DNA of 22,431 bases from Cyanobacteria bacterium UBA2566 (GTDB taxonomy: Bacteria > Cyanobacteriota > Cyanobacteriia > Cyanobacteriales > Desertifilaceae). Under the pieces are notes generated by a model. That model did not search any database. It saw only the letters and a program-made list of their open reading frames with translations, and was not told the DNA's origin. The stretch covers positions 1 to 22,431 of the forward strand of contig DDLS01000060.1 of assembly GCA_002340255.1 (NCBI GenBank). The letters run 5' to 3'. How positions within the stretch are numbered: the stretch's first letter is position 1; every line of letters begins with the position of its first letter. Both the position numbers and the translations under genes were made by a program. Positions 8,462 to 14,915 of this stretch are shown one piece after another.

Positions 8462-8818
8462 ATGACCCAAACTATGGAGAGTTCTAAACGCGGCATCATG
8501 ATGACCGATGCTGCTCTCGAGCAGGTGCAATCTTTACGAGAAAAGCAAGGCAACGATCTCTGCTTGCGTGTGGGGGTTCGCCAAGGGGGATGCTCCGGTC
8601 TGTCTTATACGATGGATTTTGAAACCGTCGATCAGATTAAAGACAATGATGAGGTCTTTGATTATGATGGCTTTAAGGTGATTTGCGATCCCAAGAGTAT
8701 GCTCTATCTCTATGGATTGGTTCTCGATTACAGTAATGCTCTGATTGGGGGCGGGTTTCAGTTTACCAATCCCAATGCCACTCAATCCTGTGGTTGTGGT
8801 AGCTCTTTTTCTGCCTAG
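8462..8818 (+). CDS. iscA: Iron-sulfur cluster assembly A-type carrier (IscA/SufA, HesB family)
   Basis: This 118-residue A-type carrier protein holds or delivers Fe-S clusters or iron to apo-proteins in the cytoplasm. The three conserved cysteines are present: C44 in RQGGCSGLSY, and C110 and C112 in the C-terminal SCGCGSS. The body matches cyanobacterial A-type proteins closely (LCLRVGVRQGGCSG, DPKSMLYLYGLVLDYSNALIGGGFQFTNPNA is read across residues 76-106). An AGGAG lies upstream at 8442-8446, rather far (15 nt) from the ATG. A small TPR gene follows 100 bp downstream, separated by a perfect hairpin. The choice between the names iscA and sufA is convention; no other suf or isc gene is in the window. 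Confidence 0.95.
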   Translation: MTQTMESSKRGIMMTDAALEQVQSLREKQGNDLCLRVGVRQGGCSGLSYTMDFETVDQIKDNDEVFDYDGFKVICDPKSMLYLYGLVLDYSNALIGGGFQFTNPNATQSCGCGSSFSA

Positions 8819-8854
8819 AGTTTAAGTGCCCATTTTCTGTTAAACTGTGTGGTT

Positions 8855-8890
8855 GGTCAAATTCAGGTGCAGTTAAGCCTGAATTTGACC
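8855..8890 (+). terminator. Perfect 13-bp hairpin between iscA and the TPR gene
   Basis: GGTCAAATTCAGG (8855-8867) and CCTGAATTTGACC (8878-8890) are exact reverse complements around a 10-nt loop. It starts 37 nt after the iscA stop and ends 28 nt before the next ATG. The lack of a T-tract argues against a simple rho-independent terminator. An RNA stabiliser, attenuator or regulator site is equally possible. Confidence 0.55.
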
Positions 8891-8918
8891 CAATTAATGT
8901 TTTGCACCTAAGCCGGTT

Positions 8919-9341
8919 ATGACTCAGACAGCAGAAGACTTGTTTAATGAAGGGATTGAACGCTACAAAAAGGGAGAAAGTCCCGCCACGTTGATTCCCT
9001 TATTTAAGGATATTTGCGATCGCTCCCCCAAACAAAGTACCGCCTGGACTTGTTTGGCTTGGTTATACTTACTCGAAGATAAACCCAAATCGGCTTATAA
9101 AGCAGCTCAAAAAGCGGTTAAACTCAATCCTGAAGACCCCCAAGCGAGAGTAAATATGGCAGCCGCGATGCTGGAAACGAATAAAAGTGGAGTCCGCGAA
9201 CATATTGATATAGCCCAGCGTTTGATTATGGCAGTCTCGGAATATCGCCAGGAAATTGAAGAGAATTGTAAAGAAGGATTAAGTAGAAAACCCGACTGGC
9301 AAAACCTCCAGAGAATATACGATTGGCTATTTTTGAGTTAA
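8919..9341 (+). CDS. Small TPR protein downstream of iscA
   Basis: This 140-residue helical protein has about two to three tetratricopeptide units: AWTCLAWLYLLEDKPKSAYKAAQKAVKLNP is a textbook TPR, read at about residues 42-71, preceded by a weaker unit (LFNEGIERYKKGE) and followed by a charged helical tail ending YDWLFLS. TPRs mediate protein-protein contacts; no enzymatic motif is seen. Placement after the A-type Fe-S carrier resembles an arrangement I recall from other cyanobacteria, which hints at a shared role, but the intervening hairpin could uncouple their expression. Function unknown. Confidence 0.85.
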   Translation: MTQTAEDLFNEGIERYKKGESPATLIPLFKDICDRSPKQSTAWTCLAWLYLLEDKPKSAYKAAQKAVKLNPEDPQARVNMAAAMLETNKSGVREHIDIAQRLIMAVSEYRQEIEENCKEGLSRKPDWQNLQRIYDWLFLS

Positions 9342-9555
9342 ATCAAGGCTTGTGGGATTTATCAACGGCAATGATTAGGTAATTATTCTGATTGAATAAT
9401 CGTATAAAACTTCATGATTATATACAGAATTTAACCCAATTTCCCGATTTCTAATGATAAGATTTGATGAACTCAGACATAAGGTTAATATATAAACCAG
9501 TCTGAGGGCATATATTTTTTAACATGAAGTCAATTAAGAAAGGAGTCAGGATATT

Positions 9556-9753
9556 ATGCCAGTTGATAGTAAAGTAGCCATTAAACCCGAAACCCGTAAC
9601 CACAAAGGGTTCTTTGTCCAAGAAGCTGAATATAAGCTGATGGGAATTGCTGATTCTGGATGGGCACTTATTTGTCTGGATGATGCCGTTTGTCATTATG
9701 TTGACCCCGATGATTTACAAGCCCTCATCGATGCGAATGGTGGATTAGAATAA
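9556..9753 (+). CDS. Small conserved-looking protein (65 aa)
   Basis: This 65-residue soluble acidic protein has no recognised domain. It is likely a real gene: AAAGGAG lies about 10 nt upstream of the ATG, the composition is protein-like (YKLMGIADSGWALICLDDAVCHYV followed by DPDDLQALIDANGG), and a clear terminator follows at 9792-9827. Two cysteines and one histidine (CLDDAVCHYV) are close together but form no known metal motif. It is probably monocistronic. The longer antisense frame over the same region lacks any such signals. Confidence 0.75.
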   Translation: MPVDSKVAIKPETRNHKGFFVQEAEYKLMGIADSGWALICLDDAVCHYVDPDDLQALIDANGGLE

Positions 9754-9791
9754 GCTCATTCTCTGTTTTGTGAGTATCGAATAGTCAGGAT

Positions 9792-9827
9792 GACTGTACT
9801 GCTGAATGAGTGCAGTCTATTTTTTTG
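9792..9827 (+). terminator. Rho-independent terminator of the 65-aa gene
   Basis: gactgtact (9792-9800) pairs with agtgcagtc (9809-9817) through nine pairs including one G-U, with an 8-nt loop, and is followed directly by TA and a run of eight Ts. It is the best classical terminator in the window, 38 nt after the stop codon. Confidence 0.85.
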
Positions 9828-9845
9828 TTTCTCGTGGTTTCAAAA

Positions 9846-9901
9846 CTGCTGATTTCCACTGCTGGTTTCGACTCCGCTCAACCAGCAGTGGAAACCAGCA
9901 G
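9846..9901. repeat. 22-bp inverted repeat with loop TCGACTCCGCTC
   Basis: The arms 9846-9867 and 9880-9901 pair over 22 bases with a single mismatch (A opposite C). Each arm is itself internally repetitive (ctgctg.tttccactgctggtt). The 12-nt loop tcgactccgctc is identical to that of the hairpin at 10282-10309 although the stems are unrelated. Confidence 0.85.
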
Positions 9902-9922
9902 CAGAAGCGATCGAGTACGATC

Positions 9923-10246
9923 CTAACTCTCCCTTTCGTTCTCGATCGCCAAATTCTGGTAATGCGAATCATTTTGACACTCAGCTAAAATATGGAGTCG
10001 ATCCCAATCACTATTGATCAAAGCCATTTTTTTAGCTCGACTCCATCCCTGAACTTGCTTTTCTCGATAAAAAGCATCATCCACACGGTCATAATGTTGG
10101 GCATAGACAAGTTTTACAGGTAAACGCTTACTGGTATAGTTTGCCCCTAAACCATTTTCATGTTCCCAAAGACGCAGAGGTAAGTTGTTGGTACTTCCTG
10201 TGTAGAAAGAATGATCACAACATTCCAGAATATATACATAAGCCAT
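9923..10246 (-). CDS. GIY-YIG nuclease-domain protein
   Basis: This 107-residue single-domain GIY-YIG protein belongs to the YhbQ/UPF0213-like class. The motif is present as VYI (residues 4-6) and YTG (15-17), followed by NLPLRLWEHENG with the conserved arginine, LVYAQHYDRVDDAFYREKQVQGWSRAKK including the conserved glutamate before K, and a charged tail. Such small proteins are predicted DNA nucleases whose cellular role is mostly unknown, and they are very common as scattered single genes in cyanobacteria. There is no DNA-binding domain. The gene is flanked on both sides by hairpins with a common loop, and its surroundings lack partner genes. Confidence 0.9.
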   Translation of the reverse strand: MAYVYILECCDHSFYTGSTNNLPLRLWEHENGLGANYTSKRLPVKLVYAQHYDRVDDAFYREKQVQGWSRAKKMALINSDWDRLHILAECQNDSHYQNLAIENERES

Positions 10247-10281
10247 AGATTTAGATAGTGGATAAAAGTTAAAAGTTCATG

Positions 10282-10309
10282 AGTTCCCTTCGACTCCGCT
10301 CAGGGAACT
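10282..10309. repeat. 8-bp inverted repeat with loop TCGACTCCGCTC
   Basis: agttccct (10282-10289) and agggaact (10302-10309) pair perfectly around the loop tcgactccgctc. Loop and orientation are the same as at 9846-9901, but the stem sequence is different. This is the pattern of a structured repeat family conserved in its loop. Confidence 0.8.
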
Positions 10310-10502
10310 TGCCTGTCCAAATATATCAGGGTTATAGCTGCACTCCATAGAAGAGAGAAGCACAAGTAATAAAATCCAGAAGTGTTGAATCTGGATAGAA
10401 AATTTTACATTTAACCGAACAAGGTTTCCAGAGAACTCTGTTTGGCCATCTGGGCGGAATTGGCGATTACAATGAAGTGGCCGTGACTTTCCTCCTGTAC
10501 TC

Positions 10503-13500
10503 ATGAGTGCGGAACATCCTTCCGAAAATCCTCCAGCAAAGACACCACCATCCAATCCCGAAAATCTTATCCAGAAAAGAACGGAAGAACTCGCTGCATT
10601 CGTGCGCTGGGTGGCAGAATTAATCCGCAACCGGAATTGGTTTACTCTGCTTCTGTTAGCTGAGGTGGTACTGCTCGCCTTTTGCCGTCCGGAAGGGGTT
10701 GCCGCTACAGCACTGCAAGAGATTTTGATCCTTCCGGACTGGTATGCCAATGCATTTTGGTTCGTTGTCAGTGTTATTCCTATCGCTGCGGTGGGAGTTG
10801 CGGTGGTGACGATGCCTCGCAGTTTACCGCAACAAGAGAGCGAGGAAGCTGGTGCGGAACATCGGGCGATTAAAGGGTTGCGTCCGTTTACTAAAGAGGA
10901 TGCGGAAATCTTTCGACGGTTGGAGCGCGAGCAGGACTTACAGCGATGTTGCGATGCGTTGGAGAGCCAGAGCTTTCGGTTTGGGCATTTGGTGGGAGAG
11001 TCGGGATGCGGCAAAACCTCGTTTCTGCAAGCGGGATTGGTTCCGTTGTGGCAAGAGCGCGGTAAGCGAGCGGTATACGTGCGCTTCAGTAACCAAAATC
11101 CTTTGGAAGCTGTCCAGAAAGCGATCGTTAAGCAACTGTCATTAACCGTACCGCCGCCCGTTGCTCCAGAACCGAGAGCATTGATTGGGTTGCTCAAGCA
11201 TGTGATGCAAGAGAACCAGACTCCTCTGGTGTTATTATTCGACCAGTTCGAGCAGTTTTTCGTGCAAGCGAAATCGGACGCAGAACGGAAACCGTTTCGG
11301 GAAGTTCTGGAAGTTTGGTATGCCAGAGAGGACTTGCACGGGATTAAGATTCTGTTTAGCGTGCGCGCCGACTTGTCCTATCACTTGTATGAGATTGAGG
11401 AATGGTTGAATTATGCGCCGAGTCCCCTAGAGGTCTCGCGGTTGCGCTGTTTTCAACCGAAAGAAGCCGCACGAGTGCTATCGGTGATTGCGGAAACGGA
11501 AAAGTTAGCTTTTGACCGTCCGTTTGTGGAGCGGTTGATGGCGGAGGAGTTGGGCAACCGCGATAATGGGTTAATTTCTCCGGTGGATTTGCAGATCTTG
11601 GCATCAATGTTAAATCGGGAAAGCGTTGCCGAGCTGCGGGGGTTTAACGAGCGAACGTTGCAGAAGTTGGGCGGGATTGAGGGCTTGTTGCGGCGCTATT
11701 TAGAGGAGGTTATTGCCAGCAAAACTACGGCGCGCCAACGGGAAATTTTGGTGAAAGTCTTGTTAGCGCTCACGGATATGGAGCGACAAGTGCGCGGCGA
11801 GGTGCTGACGATTGCCCAGTTGCAGCAGAAACTAAAAGATACGGCAAAACCGAGGGAAGTTTACAACGCAACGATTTGGTTAGCGCGAGCCGAGGTGCGC
11901 TTGCTTTCTCCTGTGGAGCAAGAGGGAAGTCAGGGCTACGAGTTGGCCCACGAGCGTATGATTCCCGCTTTGTTGCAACTGTCGGGAACACAGCTCACGG
12001 AAGCGGATAAAGCTAATCGGTTATTGGATAAGCGGGTGAATGAATGGTTGGGAAGCAGTCGCCATCCTCGCTATTTATTCGATATTGGAGAGTTATTTCT
12101 GTTGCGGCGACAGAAGGCTTATTTGATTTGGGGAGCTAAACAACGAGATAAACGGAAGCTGATTGGTAAAAGCTGGCAACGGTTGTATCGCTGGATGGCA
12201 GTGGTTATCTTAGCTGGGGTGTTGGCTTTGGGAACTTGGAGTGGATTGGAATACACCAAAGCCGGACAACTTTGGCAGATGCGGCGAGATATTGTTTGGT
12301 ATAGCCGAGGTAGCGATCATAAAACAGCAATGGCGGCTTGGGTATTGTCAGCAAATGGGCATGTTCGACAAGCATTGGAACTGGCTGAGGCGATCAATAA
12401 TTCTGGCTACAAAGCCTATGTCTTGAGCGCGATCGCCGAAGCTTATGGAAAACTCGAAAAAACAGACGAAGCTGTTGCCCTACTCACGCAAGCCCTTGCT
12501 GCTGCCGAGACTCTCGATCCTTCTGACGACAAAGCCTATGTCTTGAGCGCGATCGCCGAAGCTTATGGAAAACTCGAAAAAACAGACGAAGCCGTCGCCC
12601 TACTCAAGCAAGCCCTTGCTGCTGCCGAGACTCTCGATCCTTCTTGGAACAAAGCCTATGCCTTGAGGGCGATCGCCGAAGCTACTGGAAACCTAGAAAA
12701 AACAGACGAAGCCGTCGCCCTACTCAAGCAAGCCCTTGCTGCTGCCGAGACTCTTGATGATTCTTGGAACAAAGCCAATGCCTTGAGGGCGATCGCCGAA
12801 GCTACTGGAAACCTAGAAAAAACAGACGAAGCCGTTGCCCTACTCCAGCAAGCCCTTGCTGCTGCCGAGACTATCGATGATTCTCGCTACAAAGCCGATG
12901 CCTTGAGGGCGATTGCCGAAGCTACTGGAAAACTAGACAAAACAGACGAAGCCGTTGCCCTACTCCAGCAAGCCCTTGCTGCTGCCGAGACTATCGATGA
13001 TTCTCGCTACAAAGCCGATGCCTTGAGGGCGATCGCCGAAGCTTATGGAAAACTAGACAAAACAGACGAAGCCGTCGCCCTACTCAAGCAAGCCCTTGCT
13101 GCTGCCGAGACTCTCGATCCTTCTGACTCCAAAGCCGATGCCTTGAGGGCGATCGCCGAAGCTTATGGAAAACTCGAAAAAACAGACGAAGCCGTTGCCC
13201 TACTCAAGCAAGCCCTTGCTGCTGCCGAGACTCTCGATAATTCTGACTCCAAAGCCGATGCCTTGAGGGCGATCGCCGAAGCTTATGGAAAACTCGAAAA
13301 AACAGACGAAGCCGTTGCCCTACTCAAGCAAGCCCTTGCTGATGCTGAGACTATTGATAATTCTAGCTTCAAAGACAGTGCCTTGAGGGCGATCGCCGAA
13401 GCTTATGGACAACTTGAGCAATGGAGATTGGCGCTCAAAGTGACTCGAAAATGTCGGGGTAATGAAGACTGTCGGGTTGAATCTCTGGAGGCTGTGCTGA

Positions 13501-13553
13501 GGGTTCATGCAGAGAAGTCTGTTACTGGCAGTCAGATGAAGGAAGGAGAGTAG
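10503..13553 (+). CDS. Membrane-anchored STAND NTPase with near-identical TPR-like repeats
   Basis: This 1016-residue signal-transducing NTPase is probably a sensor that oligomerises on activation. Order: a proline-rich N-terminus; two hydrophobic segments (about 46-61 and 84-104); the nSTAND1-type entry IKGLRPFTKEDAEIF (about 123-137); Walker A GESGCGKTS (165-173); Walker B LVLLFDQFEQFF (242-253); FSVRADL (285-291); and a winged-helix-like LAHERMIPALLQLSG (481-495). A third membrane segment (about 564-581) precedes eight 40-residue TPR-like units (about 640-960) and a short tail. Units differ mainly at loop positions and at one K/Q/T. No catalytic effector domain is recognisable, so output may run through the membrane segments. 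The start has no obvious Shine-Dalgarno. By family knowledge such proteins often act in defence or programmed responses; this is inference here. Confidence 0.9.
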   Translation: MSAEHPSENPPAKTPPSNPENLIQKRTEELAAFVRWVAELIRNRNWFTLLLLAEVVLLAFCRPEGVAATALQEILILPDWYANAFWFVVSVIPIAAVGVAVVTMPRSLPQQESEEAGAEHRAIKGLRPFTKEDAEIFRRLEREQDLQRCCDALESQSFRFGHLVGESGCGKTSFLQAGLVPLWQERGKRAVYVRFSNQNPLEAVQKAIVKQLSLTVPPPVAPEPRALIGLLKHVMQENQTPLVLLFDQFEQFFVQAKSDAERKPFREVLEVWYAREDLHGIKILFSVRADLSYHLYEIEEWLNYAPSPLEVSRLRCFQPKEAARVLSVIAETEKLAFDRPFVERLMAEELGNRDNGLISPVDLQILASMLNRESVAELRGFNERTLQKLGGIEGLLRRYLEEVIASKTTARQREILVKVLLALTDMERQVRGEVLTIAQLQQKLKDTAKPREVYNATIWLARAEVRLLSPVEQEGSQGYELAHERMIPALLQLSGTQLTEADKANRLLDKRVNEWLGSSRHPRYLFDIGELFLLRRQKAYLIWGAKQRDKRKLIGKSWQRLYRWMAVVILAGVLALGTWSGLEYTKAGQLWQMRRDIVWYSRGSDHKTAMAAWVLSANGHVRQALELAEAINNSGYKAYVLSAIAEAYGKLEKTDEAVALLTQALAAAETLDPSDDKAYVLSAIAEAYGKLEKTDEAVALLKQALAAAETLDPSWNKAYALRAIAEATGNLEKTDEAVALLKQALAAAETLDDSWNKANALRAIAEATGNLEKTDEAVALLQQALAAAETIDDSRYKADALRAIAEATGKLDKTDEAVALLQQALAAAETIDDSRYKADALRAIAEAYGKLDKTDEAVALLKQALAAAETLDPSDSKADALRAIAEAYGKLEKTDEAVALLKQALAAAETLDNSDSKADALRAIAEAYGKLEKTDEAVALLKQALADAETIDNSSFKDSALRAIAEAYGQLEQWRLALKVTRKCRGNEDCRVESLEAVLRVHAEKSVTGSQMKEGE
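12421..13410 (+). repeat. Eight tandem 120-bp coding repeats plus a partial ninth
   Basis: Units start exactly every 120 bp (12421, 12541, 12661, 12781, 12901, 13021, 13141, 13261), with a truncated ninth from 13381. Each encodes one 40-residue TPR-like unit of the form KAxALRAIAEAYGKLEKTDE then AVALLKQALAAAETLDxS. The 60-bp stretches beginning 12841 and 12961 are identical. Eight of nine units carry the HIP1 core GCGATCGC; the one at 12901 has GCGATTGC. Synonymous identity is high, so copies are recent or homogenised. Confidence 0.97.
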
Positions 13554-13846
13554 GAGCAATTCAAAATGCAAAATGCAAAATTCAAAAGGGTTTTCCAGCA
13601 TTTAGTTAACGGTAGCAACAGTTTTGTAGTGCAAGAGGGCGATCGCACCTGTAATGCGATCGAATTGCTGGGCGATGGAATTTGGCCAGAGAAGGTTTAC
13701 CACCCGACGAACCTTCGGATGAGATTATTCAGAAAGCGTGGATGTGGGAGTATTACGGCGATCGTGTCCAAAAAGTTTAAGAAAAATAAAGTTTCCCAGG
13801 CCAATCCGTCTGGGATTCAACCCACAAAGCTGATACCTCTACGAGA
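13554..13846. other. Intergenic region with gene-remnant and repeat words
   Basis: No intact gene is convincing here. The region opens with the repetitive words caaaatgcaaaatgcaaaattc (split in two: caaaatgcaaaa, tgcaaaattc), a common cyanobacterial junk repeat. It has two GCGATCG sites, and a coding-like but startless frame from 13655 to the stop at 13780 reads ...RWNLAREGLPPDEPSDE then IIQKAWMWEYYGDRVQKV. A weak 6-bp hairpin (tcccag/ctggga) lies at 13794-13815. Confidence 0.4.
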
Positions 13847-14263
13847 TTAATCTAGATTCAGCAATCTTAAAAGTGCAGTCGGCGTAAAAATAGAGAGCGT
13901 CACGCCTCTAAAATCATCAGGGTTACGGGTAACAATACCATCTAACCCAGCCCTCAAAGCCGCTTGATACTGGATCGCATCCTCAAAATCTTGAAAATCA
14001 CTTTTTAGAGCCTGATGGATAATCTCACTATCAACAACTGCAACAGCACAAAAATCCAGTAATTTACTGAGAAACTCAATTGTCCAAGCTTTGCCCCTAG
14101 CTTTACGAACAATATAAAAAATATCACTAATCGTTGATGCCGATACATAACCGCTTAACGCTCTTTCTTCACAGGAGGCTAAAATGCGATCGCTCTGCTC
14201 AAAAAAAGGCTCCCTTTGCAGAGCAACATCTATAACAATATTCGTATCCAGCAAAATTCTCAT
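13847..14263 (-). CDS. PIN-domain ribonuclease toxin (VapC-like)
   Basis: This 138-residue PIN-domain protein is predicted to be a Mg2+-dependent endoribonuclease toxin. The acidic residues expected for the active site are visible: D6 in LLDTNIVID, D95 in DFEDAIQY and D116/D117 in VTRNPDDF, with D47 in STISDIFY as the likely fourth. It overlaps the preceding antitoxin-like gene by four bases (ATGA), which implies translational coupling with the antitoxin first, the usual order. Cellular RNA targets cannot be predicted. Both genes are intact, so the module is probably functional. Confidence 0.9.
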   Translation of the reverse strand: MRILLDTNIVIDVALQREPFFEQSDRILASCEERALSGYVSASTISDIFYIVRKARGKAWTIEFLSKLLDFCAVAVVDSEIIHQALKSDFQDFEDAIQYQAALRAGLDGIVTRNPDDFRGVTLSIFTPTALLRLLNLD

Positions 14264-14538
14264 AGATCGTATTTCTCCTTAAGCGCCTCCCACTTCGCTG
14301 TATCCTCATCAAAATCATCCGGTACAGGTTCAGTCTGTTCAAACAAGCCTTGAAAAGCCTTGACCCGGCTTTTTCGGGCTTGCACTTTAGCTTTAGAACT
14401 CTCTCTCTGTGCTACCTCAAGGGTCACAGAATCACCACTATGGCGATGTTGAATAAATAAAGTAAAATCCAACACCTGAGATAATAAAGGCTCTGGGATT
14501 TGCTCAATTTCTTGAAGAAGCTGTTCTCTTAAAGTCAT
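14260..14538 (-). CDS. Putative antitoxin of the PIN-domain toxin (DUF2281-like)
   Basis: This 92-residue protein, starting MTLREQLLQEIEQIPEP, has the leucine-rich opening (LLSQVLDFTLFI) seen in DUF2281-type proteins that accompany PIN toxins. The middle is basic (SSKAKVQARKSRVKAFQGLF) and the tail acidic (PVPDDFDEDTAKWEALKEKYDL read over the last 22 residues), as expected for an antitoxin with a toxin-binding C-terminus. An in-frame TTG at 14562 would add eight residues, but the ATG at 14538 gives the family-like start and is preferred. It is the first gene of a two-gene operon with the toxin. It probably autoregulates the pair, but no operator is obvious. Confidence 0.8.
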   Translation of the reverse strand: MTLREQLLQEIEQIPEPLLSQVLDFTLFIQHRHSGDSVTLEVAQRESSKAKVQARKSRVKAFQGLFEQTEPVPDDFDEDTAKWEALKEKYDL

Positions 14539-14660
14539 TCTCTTAACCTTTGCACGTCGCAACTGTAGTCCATTGTATCGGAAACCACGATATAGCCTCT
14601 GGCTATAGACAATTGTAACTTTTTAATTTTTAATCTTTAAAGATCCCGAAATCACAGTGT

Positions 14661-14912
14661 ATGAAAGACAAACTCTTAAACGGACTCAACACCGTTTTAA
14701 CCCTCAACTTATTTTTCGTCTTATTTAGCTTTGGGTGGTTTGCGATCGCCCTTTTGGGTCGCTCCCTGGATATTCCCCTAGGCTTCGATCTCTGGTATAG
14801 ATTGTGGGAACCGGTGTTTACTCCGGCGATCGGCATTCTCATGGCTGGATCGATTGCCAGTGGTGTCATCAGTTGGGTTAACCGCCGATTGAATCCGGAA
14901 TCCAAATCTTAA
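14661..14912 (+). CDS. Small two-helix membrane protein
   Basis: This 83-residue protein has two predicted transmembrane helices, about residues 14-33 (LTLNLFFVLFSFGWFAIALL) and 50-70 (PVFTPAIGILMAGSIASGVI), joined by a short loop with GFDLWYRLW. It ends with a positively charged tail. No family name comes to mind. It lies three bases before the CobA-HemD gene on the same strand, so the two are probably co-transcribed and perhaps translationally coupled; whether they are functionally linked is unknown. Hydrophobic profile and tight spacing support it as real. Confidence 0.8.
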   Translation: MKDKLLNGLNTVLTLNLFFVLFSFGWFAIALLGRSLDIPLGFDLWYRLWEPVFTPAIGILMAGSIASGVISWVNRRLNPESKS

Positions 14913-14915
14913 CCC

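Noticed and set aside
9451..9696. 81-codon minus-strand frame opposite the 65-aa gene
   Set aside because: The plus-strand gene has a ribosome-binding site, a terminator and better composition; the antisense frame has none of these.
10277..11197. 306-codon open frame on the minus strand opposite the STAND gene
   Set aside because: It is Ser/Arg/Cys-rich and lies antisense to well-supported STAND domain sequence, so it is a shadow frame.
12421..13410. Possible CRISPR array because of regular repeats
   Set aside because: The 120-bp period is fully coding, there are no unique spacers, and the repeats translate to TPR-like units.
13566..13850. 94-codon plus-strand frame after the STAND gene
   Set aside because: It begins in the repetitive caaaatgcaaaatg words, changes character midway and runs to the end of the opposite toxin gene, so it does not look like a real protein.
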